DNA from: Robiginitomaculum sp.
GTDB taxonomy: Bacteria > Pseudomonadota > Alphaproteobacteria > Caulobacterales > Maricaulaceae
DNA: 5,194 nucleotides
Assembly: GCA_002733385.1 (NCBI GenBank)
Contig: NVVO01000011.1
Location: 1 to 5,194, forward strand
Direction of reading: 5' to 3'
In this document: positions 1-5,072 of the stretch, piece by piece
Layout of the letters: each line of letters opens with the position of its first letter
Position numbering within the stretch: position 1 is the first letter of the stretch
Program-made: the position numbers and the translations under genes
Notes under the pieces: generated by a model
What the model was told of the DNA's origin: nothing
Database searches by the model: none
Seen by the model: the letters and a program-made list of their open reading frames with translations, nothing else

Positions 1-20
1 CCCTATTGGCTTTGTCAGAG

Positions 21-55
21 CCATGCCCAGAACGAGTGGTTGTACTGGGGCATGG
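21..55. terminator. Hairpin downstream of the EthD gene, possible weak terminator
   Basis: An inverted repeat pairs CCATGCCC-AG (21-30) with CTGGGGCATGG (45-55), with one bulged base and a 14-nt loop. It lies about 30 bp past the EthD stop codon. Neither strand has a good T-run: the plus strand continues TTAATATTTTG, which is only moderately T-rich, and the minus strand continues CTCTGACAAAG. If it terminates anything, it suits a plus-strand gene arriving from the left better than the EthD gene. The rest of bases 1-85 shows nothing recognisable. Confidence 0.2.
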
Positions 56-85
56 TTAATATTTTGTGTAGATTGGTGGAAACCT

Positions 86-394
86 TTAGGCCAACACTTC
101 GCCAATCAACATTTCTGGCGCCACATTGGTAAAATTCGCGATGTCCGCCAAAACCGGTTCTGCTACTGCAATTGCTGCCTCCAGCGTATCCATATCTTTA
201 AATGTCAGAGACGCAATGGCGTGATATGCAGGAGGCGTATCGGGCCCGCCAGCAATTCCTTTTGACGCGGTAATGCTTTCAATAAACGACCCCCAGTGTT
301 TTCCAACAATAGGGAAATGGGATTCGGTGTAATAGGTAAAATCAAACTTTGAGTCATCGGAAATCGGATAGAGCACTTGTAGAGAAATAGACAT
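86..394 (-). CDS. EthD family protein (small ferredoxin-like dimeric alpha/beta-barrel protein)
   Basis: This is a complete 102-residue protein, the normal length for the EthD family (named after ethD of the ethyl tert-butyl ether degradation cluster; dimeric alpha/beta-barrel fold, cytosolic). Most members have no known reaction. Family hallmarks visible are the N-terminal strand SLQVLYP (4-10), the F17-D-x-x-YY segment followed by H26, GGPDTPPAYHAIASLTF (49-65), the VLADIANFTN segment (81-90) and the terminal GEV. The ATG at 394 is chosen because the family N-terminus begins there and AAAGGAA lies 7 nt upstream. The gene is intact, but its upstream DNA is a truncated insertion sequence: the transposase frame overlaps its first 41 bases, and its Shine-Dalgarno falls inside IS-derived codons. 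Its original promoter is probably lost, so expression would depend on readthrough from the transposase or the tdk operon. Family assignment is firm; function is open. Confidence 0.9.
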   Translation of the reverse strand: MSISLQVLYPISDDSKFDFTYYTESHFPIVGKHWGSFIESITASKGIAGGPDTPPAYHAIASLTFKDMDTLEAAIAVAEPVLADIANFTNVAPEMLIGEVLA

Positions 395-977
395 CGTTAC
401 ATTCCTTTAAAAATAGACCGAAATGGGCCTTGGGTACACCGTTAAATTTCCTCATATGACGCTTAGCCTGGTTCCAGAAGTTTTCGATACCATTGATGTG
501 ATTATGCCCGTTGGCAAACAGTTTTGAATGGTTGATCCGGTAGTGCTTGAACTCGGACGTATCAAGCACATTATAACCGCGCCAACAGTCCGTATAGACG
601 ATGCTATCTGGCACTACTTTACGCTGGATAATCGGATATAAAGTCTTGGAAGAGGCATTCGGGATAATCTTGGTGTAGACCTTGCCACCTCGCTTTAACA
701 ACCCAAATACGGGGACTTTACCGCCTGCACCGCGTCCGCGCTTACCTTTGCGTTTGCCGCCGAAATAGCTTTCATCCACTTCGATCTCGCCCGCGAAAAC
801 CTCTTGCTCTGCCTGCTCCAGCTCGTAGGCAATAATCTCTCGCAGACAATGGAAATAATACGCACCTGTACTCTTGTTCACACCGAGCAGACGCGAAGCA
901 CATCTGGCCGTGCTGCCAGACACAAAATGCTCTATCAAACGAACCTGCTTAACCCAACTAATTCTACTCTTCCTCAT
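354..977 (-). CDS. IS1595 family (IS1016-type, ISXO2-like) transposase, C-terminally truncated
   Basis: A DDE-type transposase for a small insertion sequence. Counting from a GTG at 995, the order is: an N-terminal MRKSR segment and helix-turn-helix-like region (7-50, including ARCASRLLGVNKSTGAYYF); the ISXO2-like catalytic domain with first Asp in EIEVDESYFGGKRKGKRGRG (D74); VYTDCWRGYN (D136); and HINGIENFWNQAKRHMRKF, giving E171 and the downstream K178. The triad and Lys are thus all present. The start is uncertain: ATG 977 gives the usual MRKSR N-terminus, while ATG 986 (with TTAGG upstream) and GTG 995 are in-frame alternatives. The C-terminus is abnormal. Family proteins continue from FLKEC into E-(W/F)-R-(F/Y)-N and roughly 10-20 more residues. 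Here C199 is followed by 14 foreign residues (NDVYFSTSALSDFR), read out of frame from the EthD start region. Activity is doubtful, and without a left IS end the element should not move in cis. Confidence 0.85.
   Translation of the reverse strand: MRKSRISWVKQVRLIEHFVSGSTARCASRLLGVNKSTGAYYFHCLREIIAYELEQAEQEVFAGEIEVDESYFGGKRKGKRGRGAGGKVPVFGLLKRGGKVYTKIIPNASSKTLYPIIQRKVVPDSIVYTDCWRGYNVLDTSEFKHYRINHSKLFANGHNHINGIENFWNQAKRHMRKFNGVPKAHFGLFLKECNDVYFSTSALSDFR
402..408 (-). promoter_or_regulatory. Shine-Dalgarno of the EthD gene, inside IS-derived sequence
   Basis: On the minus strand AAAGGAA is followed by a 7-nt spacer (TGTAACG) and the ATG at 394. The same bases are read as the transposase codons for L-K-E within the conserved C-terminal FLKEC segment. 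The site therefore seems to be supplied by the insertion sequence, not by the native leader of the EthD gene. Confidence 0.65.
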
Positions 978-1000
978 ATGCCCCATGTACAACACCTAAT

Positions 1001-1022
1001 CAGCGTTATCTAGGACAGCCCC
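1001..1022 (-). repeat. Terminal inverted repeat (transposase 5' side) of the IS1595-family element
   Basis: Read inward on the minus strand this end is GGGGCTGTCCTAGATAACGC, followed by TG. The GGGGCTG start is typical of IS1016/IS1595-type termini. It sits 24-45 bp upstream of the preferred transposase ATG and marks the exact point where DUF1704 homology stops. No matching left repeat is found in the window. Confidence 0.7.
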
Positions 1023-1359
1023 ATCTTTTTGAGCAGATATAGAAATCTGCGGTCCCGAGCGTTTCCAACATATTGGCTGCATGTTCCAGCGTATTTAGGG
1101 TGCGGTTTAGCCATTGCAGCACTGGATGCTCACCGCCGACCAAAGGTTTTATACTGTTCAGAGCCGCAAAAGTTTCTGCGCCGTCAAATTTGGGATAGGA
1201 GGGTGCGGGTAAAATCTCGCCGCCGCCTGCCAGAAATTTTTCACCGATTTCAGGCGGCCAGTTCAGTGTGCGCAAAATCCGGATTTTGCGCTCGACCCGT
1301 TTGAGTAATTTTGCCGCCTTGCTGGCCTGTGCGTAAATTTTCGGGCTGAGAGCGGTCAT
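1006..1359 (-). pseudogene. DUF1704 (QEGLA-motif, tyrosine-carboxypeptidase-like) protein, N-terminal fragment cut by the IS
   Basis: About 111 native residues resemble the N-terminus of DUF1704 proteins, which databases often call flavohemoglobin expression-modulating QEGLA motif proteins and which are relatives of the eukaryotic tyrosine carboxypeptidase MATCAP. Supporting segments are KIRILRTLNWPPEIGEKFLA (25-44), the ILPAPSYPKFD stretch (49-59), and HPVLQWLNRTLNTLEHAANM followed by LETLGTADFY (78-107). Full-length members are around 400 residues. The QEGLA segment and the His/Glu metallopeptidase-like motif lie in the missing C-terminal part, so the product should be inactive. The last codons (W-G-C-P-R-stop) come from the IS terminal repeat. 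The ATG is only 3 nt after the tdk stop with no clear Shine-Dalgarno, suggesting coupling to tdk. The rest of the gene is not on the other side of the IS. Family assignment comes from recalled family pattern on a short fragment, so it is good but not certain. Confidence 0.65.
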
Positions 1360-1362
1360 TAT

Positions 1363-1953
1363 CTATCGCGTATTTTTGTGCGGCTCACCGGATTTCCAGT
1401 GCTTGCGGCATACGGATGCATAAACATCATTGCCGCCAATGACAACTTGCGTACCTGCTTTGACCGGCTTGCCGTCCTCGTCCATGCGCAACACCATGGA
1501 GGCTTTTGAGCCGCACCAGCAAATAGTTCGAATTTCGCGCAGATGGTCCGCCAGCGCCAACAGCGCCGCGCTACCCGGAAACAATTTGCCAGCAAAATCC
1601 GTGCGCAAGCCGTAACATAAAACCGGAATACCAAGTTCGTCCGTAACCAGCGATAACTGCCAAACCTGATCAGCGCTCAAAAATTGCGCCTCGTCGATCA
1701 TCACACAATCAATCGCCTGTTCAGTGTGCCGAGCCATAATGGCATCATAGACATCCGTATCACCCGAAAATAAATCCGCTTCCTTGCCCAGACCTATGCG
1801 CGAAGAAATTTTACCAACCCCGTCCCGATCATCCAAAGCCGCCGTCATCAGCAAAGTGTGCATGCCTTGCTCAAAATAGTTATGGCTAGCCTGCAACAGC
1901 ACAGTTGATTTGCCCGCATTCATGGCAGAATAATTAAAATACAATTTGGCCAA
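1363..1953 (-). CDS. tdk: Thymidine kinase (type II, E. coli-like)
   Basis: Cytosolic salvage enzyme: thymidine + ATP gives dTMP + ADP. From a TTG start at 1953 the product is 196 residues (E. coli Tdk is 205) and begins (M)AKLYFNYSAMNAGKST, matching the family N-terminus. Visible motifs are the P-loop SAMNAGKST (9-17), the DDRDGVGKISSRIGL segment (41-55), Walker-B-like CVMIDEAQF (83-91), CYGLRTDF (113-120), and the zinc lobe CWCGSKASMVLRM (145-157) with CRKH (182-185), the same C-x-C...C-x-x-H spacing as the E. coli enzyme. A TTG at 2022 in the same frame would add 23 residues unlike any Tdk and lacks a Shine-Dalgarno, so I reject it; the TTG at 1953 has purine-rich GAAAGTGGAAAC just upstream. 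The gene sits 61 nt after the flavin-binding-protein gene and 3 nt before the DUF1704 remnant, probably one operon. No key residue is missing. Confidence 0.93.
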   Translation of the reverse strand: MAKLYFNYSAMNAGKSTVLLQASHNYFEQGMHTLLMTAALDDRDGVGKISSRIGLGKEADLFSGDTDVYDAIMARHTEQAIDCVMIDEAQFLSADQVWQLSLVTDELGIPVLCYGLRTDFAGKLFPGSAALLALADHLREIRTICWCGSKASMVLRMDEDGKPVKAGTQVVIGGNDVYASVCRKHWKSGEPHKNTR

Positions 1954-2014
1954 GTTTCCACTTTCGAATCTGTTGAAACAAAACCTTACGCGAACTAAAG
2001 CTTGGTGCAAATAT

Positions 2015-2683
2015 CTATCCAATAATAAATTTTGCTAAATCTACCGGCGGTATCAGACCTCGCAGATTTCTCGGATCGTCGATTGGTTTTCCGACATTTG
2101 TGGTCACAGGCAATATACCGGCCCAGATTGGCAGCGCATAATCATCTTCATCGTCCACCGGTGGGCCTGTCCTGATTTTGGCAGAAGCTTCATCAACCTT
2201 AATGGACAAAATACTGGTCGCTTTTAATTCCTTCTCCAACATGGGCCGCATACTGTCCCACCGCCCCGGGAACCATTGCTCAAACATGGCTTTCAAACTC
2301 GTCGTTTTAGCGGCCGCGCCTTCGACTAAACTGGCTTTGCCAAACATCATCACCGACCTATAATTGACGCTGTGATGAAAAGCCGAACGCGCCATGACCA
2401 TGCCGTCCATGAGTGTGACGGCCATACAAACATCCGTCCCCTCGGCAGTTCGTATCAAACGGCTAGCGGCTGATCCGTGCCAATATACATGCTCACCTTC
2501 GCGCCATTGTAAAGTTGGCGTGACCACTGGCTTGCCATCCATGCTATAAGCCACATGACATAAGGGCATTGCGTCCAGAATATTATAAATCGTGTCTTTG
2601 GAATAATCGGCGCGCTTGTGACCTCTTTTAACGCGCGTGCGTTCGGACGCTGGACTTTGTATTATCTTGTTTCGTTTAGACAT
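2015..2683 (-). CDS. Pyridoxamine 5'-phosphate oxidase-like, FMN-binding split-barrel family protein
   Basis: A 222-residue cytosolic protein of the flavin-nucleotide-binding/Pyridox_ox_2 type, probably binding FMN (or F420/heme in other branches) in a split beta-barrel; no specific substrate can be assigned. Visible features are a basic N-terminal tail (1-28), the first barrel strands LCHVAYSMDGKPVVTPTLQW (41-60), YWHGSAASRLIR (67-78), DVCMAVTLMDGMVMARSAFH (84-103), the cofactor-type segment NYRSVMMFGKASLV (107-120), and the family C-terminal signature IRTGPPVDDEDDYALPIWAG (170-189). The ATG at 2683 is chosen because a near-perfect AGGAGGT precedes it; an upstream in-frame start at 2707 would put that Shine-Dalgarno inside the gene. 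It is the first gene of the presumed operon with tdk. It is not the biosynthetic PdxH, whose motifs differ. Nothing is broken. Confidence 0.88.
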   Translation of the reverse strand: MSKRNKIIQSPASERTRVKRGHKRADYSKDTIYNILDAMPLCHVAYSMDGKPVVTPTLQWREGEHVYWHGSAASRLIRTAEGTDVCMAVTLMDGMVMARSAFHHSVNYRSVMMFGKASLVEGAAAKTTSLKAMFEQWFPGRWDSMRPMLEKELKATSILSIKVDEASAKIRTGPPVDDEDDYALPIWAGILPVTTNVGKPIDDPRNLRGLIPPVDLAKFIIG

Positions 2684-2686
2684 TAT

Positions 2687-2693
2687 ACCTCCT
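2687..2693 (-). promoter_or_regulatory. Strong Shine-Dalgarno (AGGAGGT) fixing the start of the flavin-binding protein
   Basis: The minus strand reads ACAGGAGGTATAATG. The anti-16S match is essentially complete, with 4 nt between AGGAGG and the ATG at 2683. It is the strongest ribosome-binding site in the window and decides against the upstream in-frame start. Confidence 0.75.
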
Positions 2694-2705
2694 GTATTTT
2701 GCTGC

Positions 2706-2733
2706 AAGATAAAGCAAACAAGGCGTCCGACAA
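2706..2733 (-). promoter_or_regulatory. Candidate sigma-70-type promoter for the flavin-binding protein-tdk operon
   Basis: The minus strand shows TTGTCG (2728-2733), a 16-nt spacer and TATCTT (2706-2711), placing a start site about 15-20 nt upstream of the ATG at 2683. Both boxes are imperfect. An alternative -10-like TATAGT at 2749-2754 lacks a good -35. A TGCCTT-N6-AAGGCA palindrome lies just upstream (2756-2773). This is inference from consensus only. Confidence 0.3.
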
Positions 2734-2792
2734 AACAAACATGGTTACACTATATTGCCTTGCTTAGAAGGCATAACACCGCCCTTGAATTT

Positions 2793-2842
2793 GCCCCAGC
2801 CACGCCCCAGTCACGCTAAAGCCACGCCAAAGTCACGCCAAA
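2793..2842. repeat. Tandem 11-bp repeat, about 4.5 units, in the intergenic region
   Basis: On the plus strand the units are GCCACGCCCCA (2799-2809), GTCACGCTAAA (2810-2820), GCCACGCCAAA (2821-2831) and GTCACGCCAAA (2832-2842), plus a partial GCCCCA (2793-2798). The consensus is GYCACGCYAAA, and C and T alternate at position 2, so 22 bp is a secondary period. The array lies upstream of the flavin-binding protein-tdk operon and about 100 bp past the SDR stop. Frames through it contain stops, so it is not coding. The remaining bases 2843-2945 show only weak hairpins and no clear terminator for the SDR unit. Confidence 0.7.
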
Positions 2843-2945
2843 GATTTGCACCTTTCAAAAATGACAAAGCACTGGTTTGGCGCGCTCATGGCCAAAGGAC
2901 AACTGGCCCACTCATCAAAGCATCAATATATTGCATTTAACAAAT

Positions 2946-3608
2946 TTACCACGGCAGCTCATACCCTTCCGCGTGCCAAAATGTACCGGTTGTGTCCATG
3001 CTGAGTGCGTCCATGCGCTCTATCAGGCCTGCGGCGGCGGTGTGGGCATCGGTCATGCCATTGCCATTGGTCATATTGGTGCGGACATAGCCGGGATGTA
3101 AAAGTGCAACGGCGATGCCGCGCGGGCGCATATCATGGGACAAATTGACCCCGGCCATATTGGCGGCGGTTTTGGACAGGCGGTAACCATACATACCGCC
3201 TGAGGAATTATCGTCCAAAGAGCCAACCCGCGAAGTGACAATCCCGATTTTTGCTCCGTCTTTAAGGTTCCCGTTCAAGGCATGTGTCACCCGTAAAGGC
3301 CCGAGCGTGTTGACCTCATATTGTGTCCGCATACGATCAAAATCCAAATCATCAAAGCTTTCACCCGTGAGGATGCCCGCATTATTGATCAATATATCCA
3401 GAGGACGATCTCCCACGGTTTGCGCCAAAGCCGCGATACTGTCCGCACTGGTCACGTCAATATTCTCGATCACCTCACAGCCTGCGGCCTGCAACTCATC
3501 ACTGGCCGAACGACAAGTGGCAATCACTTCATCACCCCGCGCCGCATATTGTTTCGCCATCTCAAGACCAATGCCCTGATTGGTTCCTGTAATTAAAACT
3601 CTTGTCAT
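2946..3608 (-). CDS. Short-chain dehydrogenase/reductase (SDR), C-factor/sniffer-like classical type
   Basis: A 220-residue NAD(P)-dependent oxidoreductase with a single Rossmann domain, probably cytosolic; the carbonyl/alcohol substrate cannot be predicted. The motifs are complete: cofactor loop TGTNQGIG (7-14), DV after the fourth strand (51-52), NNAG (75-78), catalytic-tetrad Asn in VNTLGPLRV (N100), Ser in IVTSRVGS (S126), Y142-x3-K146 in YGYRLSK, and HPGYVRT (171-177). The sequence around GGMYGYRLSKTAANM resembles the carbonyl-reductase group that includes CsgA-like C-factor and sniffer. An Arg rather than an Asp follows the third strand region (TCRS, 31-34), which fits NADPH preference. 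The ATG at 3608 has AGGAG 6 nt upstream, and that Shine-Dalgarno overlaps the TAG of the preceding hydrolase gene (9-nt gap), so the two are probably translationally coupled. Length and ends are normal for the family. Confidence 0.92.
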   Translation of the reverse strand: MTRVLITGTNQGIGLEMAKQYAARGDEVIATCRSASDELQAAGCEVIENIDVTSADSIAALAQTVGDRPLDILINNAGILTGESFDDLDFDRMRTQYEVNTLGPLRVTHALNGNLKDGAKIGIVTSRVGSLDDNSSGGMYGYRLSKTAANMAGVNLSHDMRPRGIAVALLHPGYVRTNMTNGNGMTDAHTAAAGLIERMDALSMDTTGTFWHAEGYELPW

Positions 3609-3614
3609 AGTTTT

Positions 3615-3619
3615 CTCCT
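3615..3619 (-). promoter_or_regulatory. SDR Shine-Dalgarno overlapping the hydrolase stop codon
   Basis: The minus strand reads TAGGAGAAAACTATG: the TAG (3618-3620) that ends the hydrolase is part of the AGGAG serving the SDR. Ribosomes finishing the hydrolase would arrive on this site, which supports co-expression of the two proteins. Confidence 0.7.
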
Positions 3620-4940
3620 ATCTACAATTCGCACCTAGCCATTTGACCACTTCACCCGTCAATGCCGTCCGTGTCCATGAATATGAATGGTCACCCTCCA
3701 TAAGTTCGTGGGTCAGATTTACGCCGTCTGCTTGTTCAAACGCCCCCACCAGTGCGGCATGATATATGTCCGGCGGCAAAACCGTATCGCCCTTGGCGGC
3801 CAGCAAAAACACATTGCGCCCGGCGAACTCACCCGCTTGTTTGTGGACGCTAAAGGCATCCATATTTGCGGCAATTTCGTCCATCATCCGTTTACCGCTG
3901 ATGCCTTTAAGCGGGCCGCGGCCCAACAAATGCTCTGCGTCCACATAGGCCGAGAACCCGGCGCGGGCCTTTGCCGCCTGCTCCCAGCCGTCTGCATCAT
4001 CCTCAAATATAGAGCCGCGAATACCGTAATCCACGGACGACATGCCGACCACACAGCCGATTTGTTTGTCCTTGGCCGCCGCCGCCAGCGCCGCGAATCC
4101 ACCCATGGAATGACCAACGAAACTGATGCGCTTGGGGTCAATCCGGTATTTGGCGACACTGTCCGGGCTTCGGACAAATGCAGACGCGGCGAGCGCGTCC
4201 TCTATCACATTGGCTAGCGAGAAATTCCCCTCACTGCCCCAGGCACCCCGGTAGTGAAAAAACAAAACATTGAACCCGGCGCGTCTTGCGGCCTGGGCAA
4301 TGTCGAGATTTTTCTCATAACCCGGAAAGCCGTGCAGCATGATCACGGTTGGATGCGGCCCGGCACCGTCCGCCAGATAGAAATGCCCGTTCAGAGCACT
4401 GCCGCCACTGTCAAAATCCAGCTCAACCGTGGTCGGCGGAAAATTTTCATCAATGGAAACCGGGTCGGTGATCACCGGATCCGTGCTGTCATCAGACGAA
4501 GTATGATCAGATATAATCACCCATTTTCCGTCTTGTTTATTCAACAAAAGCGTAAATAATCCGCCCGGTTTATCGTGCTGGCGGGTCAACTGCCAACGGC
4601 CAAAAACTTGCGCGTAATCGGCGGACAACACTTTGATTTCCAGATTTTGGAAGTCCAGCTCACCCATGGTCACCTTATCTGGATAACGGGTTTTATAATT
4701 ATCCAAGGTCGCTTGCCAACCGCGCTTGATCTTGCCACCCGAAGCAAACCGCAAATCATCAGATGCCAGATAATAACCCATAAACCCGTCAATATCACCC
4801 GTATTCCAGGCCGCGTCCTGGGCGTCAAGCATTTGAAGTATATCGGTTTTCATCTCCGCTTCGTTATAATTTTTCTGGTTTGCACACGCACCAATCGAGA
4901 GCGCGCCAACGAGAAATGCTGTGCCTAAATATTGCCTCAT
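3618..4940 (-). CDS. Lipoprotein fusing an NTF2-like (DUF4440/SnoaL-type) domain to an alpha/beta hydrolase
   Basis: A 440-residue predicted envelope lipoprotein. Residues 1-18 form a short signal peptide ending in LSIGA-C19, an acceptable lipobox. Residues about 28-148 resemble the NTF2-like/DUF4440 fold (MLDAQDAAWNTGDIDGFMGY start, SGGKIKRGWQA, and the family-typical ending DGKWVIISDHTS). An Asp/Pro/Thr-rich linker (149-172) leads to an alpha/beta hydrolase: oxyanion-hole HGFPGYEKN (203-211), FHYRGAWGSEG (228-238), nucleophile elbow GHSMGG (S278), probable acid D385 in AAKGDTVLP and catalytic H418 in EGDHSY. All triad residues are present, so an esterase, lipase or peptidase-like activity is likely; the substrate is unknown. 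ATG 4940 is chosen because it starts the signal peptide and has AAGGA 10 nt upstream; an in-frame extension to 5072 would bury the signal and run through the promoter. First gene of a pair with the SDR. Confidence 0.88.
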   Translation of the reverse strand: MRQYLGTAFLVGALSIGACANQKNYNEAEMKTDILQMLDAQDAAWNTGDIDGFMGYYLASDDLRFASGGKIKRGWQATLDNYKTRYPDKVTMGELDFQNLEIKVLSADYAQVFGRWQLTRQHDKPGGLFTLLLNKQDGKWVIISDHTSSDDSTDPVITDPVSIDENFPPTTVELDFDSGGSALNGHFYLADGAGPHPTVIMLHGFPGYEKNLDIAQAARRAGFNVLFFHYRGAWGSEGNFSLANVIEDALAASAFVRSPDSVAKYRIDPKRISFVGHSMGGFAALAAAAKDKQIGCVVGMSSVDYGIRGSIFEDDADGWEQAAKARAGFSAYVDAEHLLGRGPLKGISGKRMMDEIAANMDAFSVHKQAGEFAGRNVFLLAAKGDTVLPPDIYHAALVGAFEQADGVNLTHELMEGDHSYSWTRTALTGEVVKWLGANCR

Positions 4941-5038
4941 ATGGTTCCAGTCCTTTTTAACTCTTGCAGACCATAGCCCAAAACCAGCCGAAACCAACAG
5001 CCAAAATTTGCAATCTATGACTGTTGCGTAAATATCAC

Positions 5039-5066
5039 AGCGGAAATAATAGTTAATTTTTCCGCT
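5039..5066. promoter_or_regulatory. Perfect inverted repeat, candidate operator in the hydrolase-SDR promoter
   Basis: AGCGGAAA (5039-5046) and TTTCCGCT (5059-5066) are perfect 8-bp arms separated by 12 bp, with centres 20 bp apart (about two helical turns). One arm abuts the TTGACA -35 box and the other touches the -10 region. That geometry is expected for a dimeric repressor blocking RNA polymerase. No regulator gene is visible in the window. Confidence 0.5.
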
Positions 5067-5072
5067 TGTCAA
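5044..5072 (-). promoter_or_regulatory. Sigma-70-type promoter of the hydrolase-SDR operon
   Basis: The minus strand has a consensus -35 TTGACA (5067-5072). Seventeen bp downstream is TTATTT (5044-5049); the overlapping TATTAT (5046-5051) lies at 15 bp. This predicts a leader of about 95-100 nt before the ATG at 4940. The -35 is strong and the -10 is a compromise. A weaker alternative (TTGGTT-N16-TATGGT) lies within the leader. Confidence 0.5.

Larger units (their letters stand above)
396..1022 (-). mobile_element. Partial IS1595-family (IS1016-type) insertion sequence lacking its left end
   Basis: The element consists of one terminal inverted repeat (right end, outer edge near 1022) and most of a transposase gene reading inward. 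The other end is missing: transposase homology stops at about 396-400, immediately before the EthD start codon, and no copy of the GGGGCTGTCC terminus is visible between 1 and 400. About 627 bp remain; IS1016-type elements are usually around 700 bp, so roughly 70-100 bp are lost (general family knowledge, not computed here). IS1595-family elements normally make an 8-bp target duplication. The flank at 1023-1030 would be one copy, but its partner cannot be tested because the left end is gone. The insertion disrupts a DUF1704 gene. Confidence 0.8.

Noticed and set aside
1..22. Left-edge GGCTTTGTC, resembling the ends of some IS elements
   Set aside because: Too short, with no partner repeat and no transposase fragment beside it.
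1033..1050. GCAGAT-N6-ATCTGC palindrome near the IS insertion point
   Set aside because: It lies within DUF1704-derived codons, has short arms and does not coincide with the IS terminus, so chance is sufficient.
2876..2911. Possible terminator hairpins (TTTGGC-N9-GCCAAA and GGCCA-N9-TGGCC) downstream of the SDR
   Set aside because: The stems are 5-6 bp, mutually exclusive, and not followed by a T-run on the minus strand.
3687..4217. A 176-codon plus-strand open frame opposite the hydrolase
   Set aside because: It is antisense to a well-supported alpha/beta hydrolase, has no recognisable domain and no clear ribosome-binding site. Codon structure of the real gene explains the openness.
4995..5026. 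CAACAG-N20-CTGTTG inverted repeat in the hydrolase leader
   Set aside because: Six-base arms with a 20-nt loop are expected by chance, and there is no associated T-run or riboswitch-like structure.
4941..5072. A 44-residue N-terminal extension of the hydrolase reading frame
   Set aside because: It would hide the lipoprotein signal peptide internally and run through the TTGACA promoter and inverted repeat; the ATG at 4940 has its own Shine-Dalgarno.
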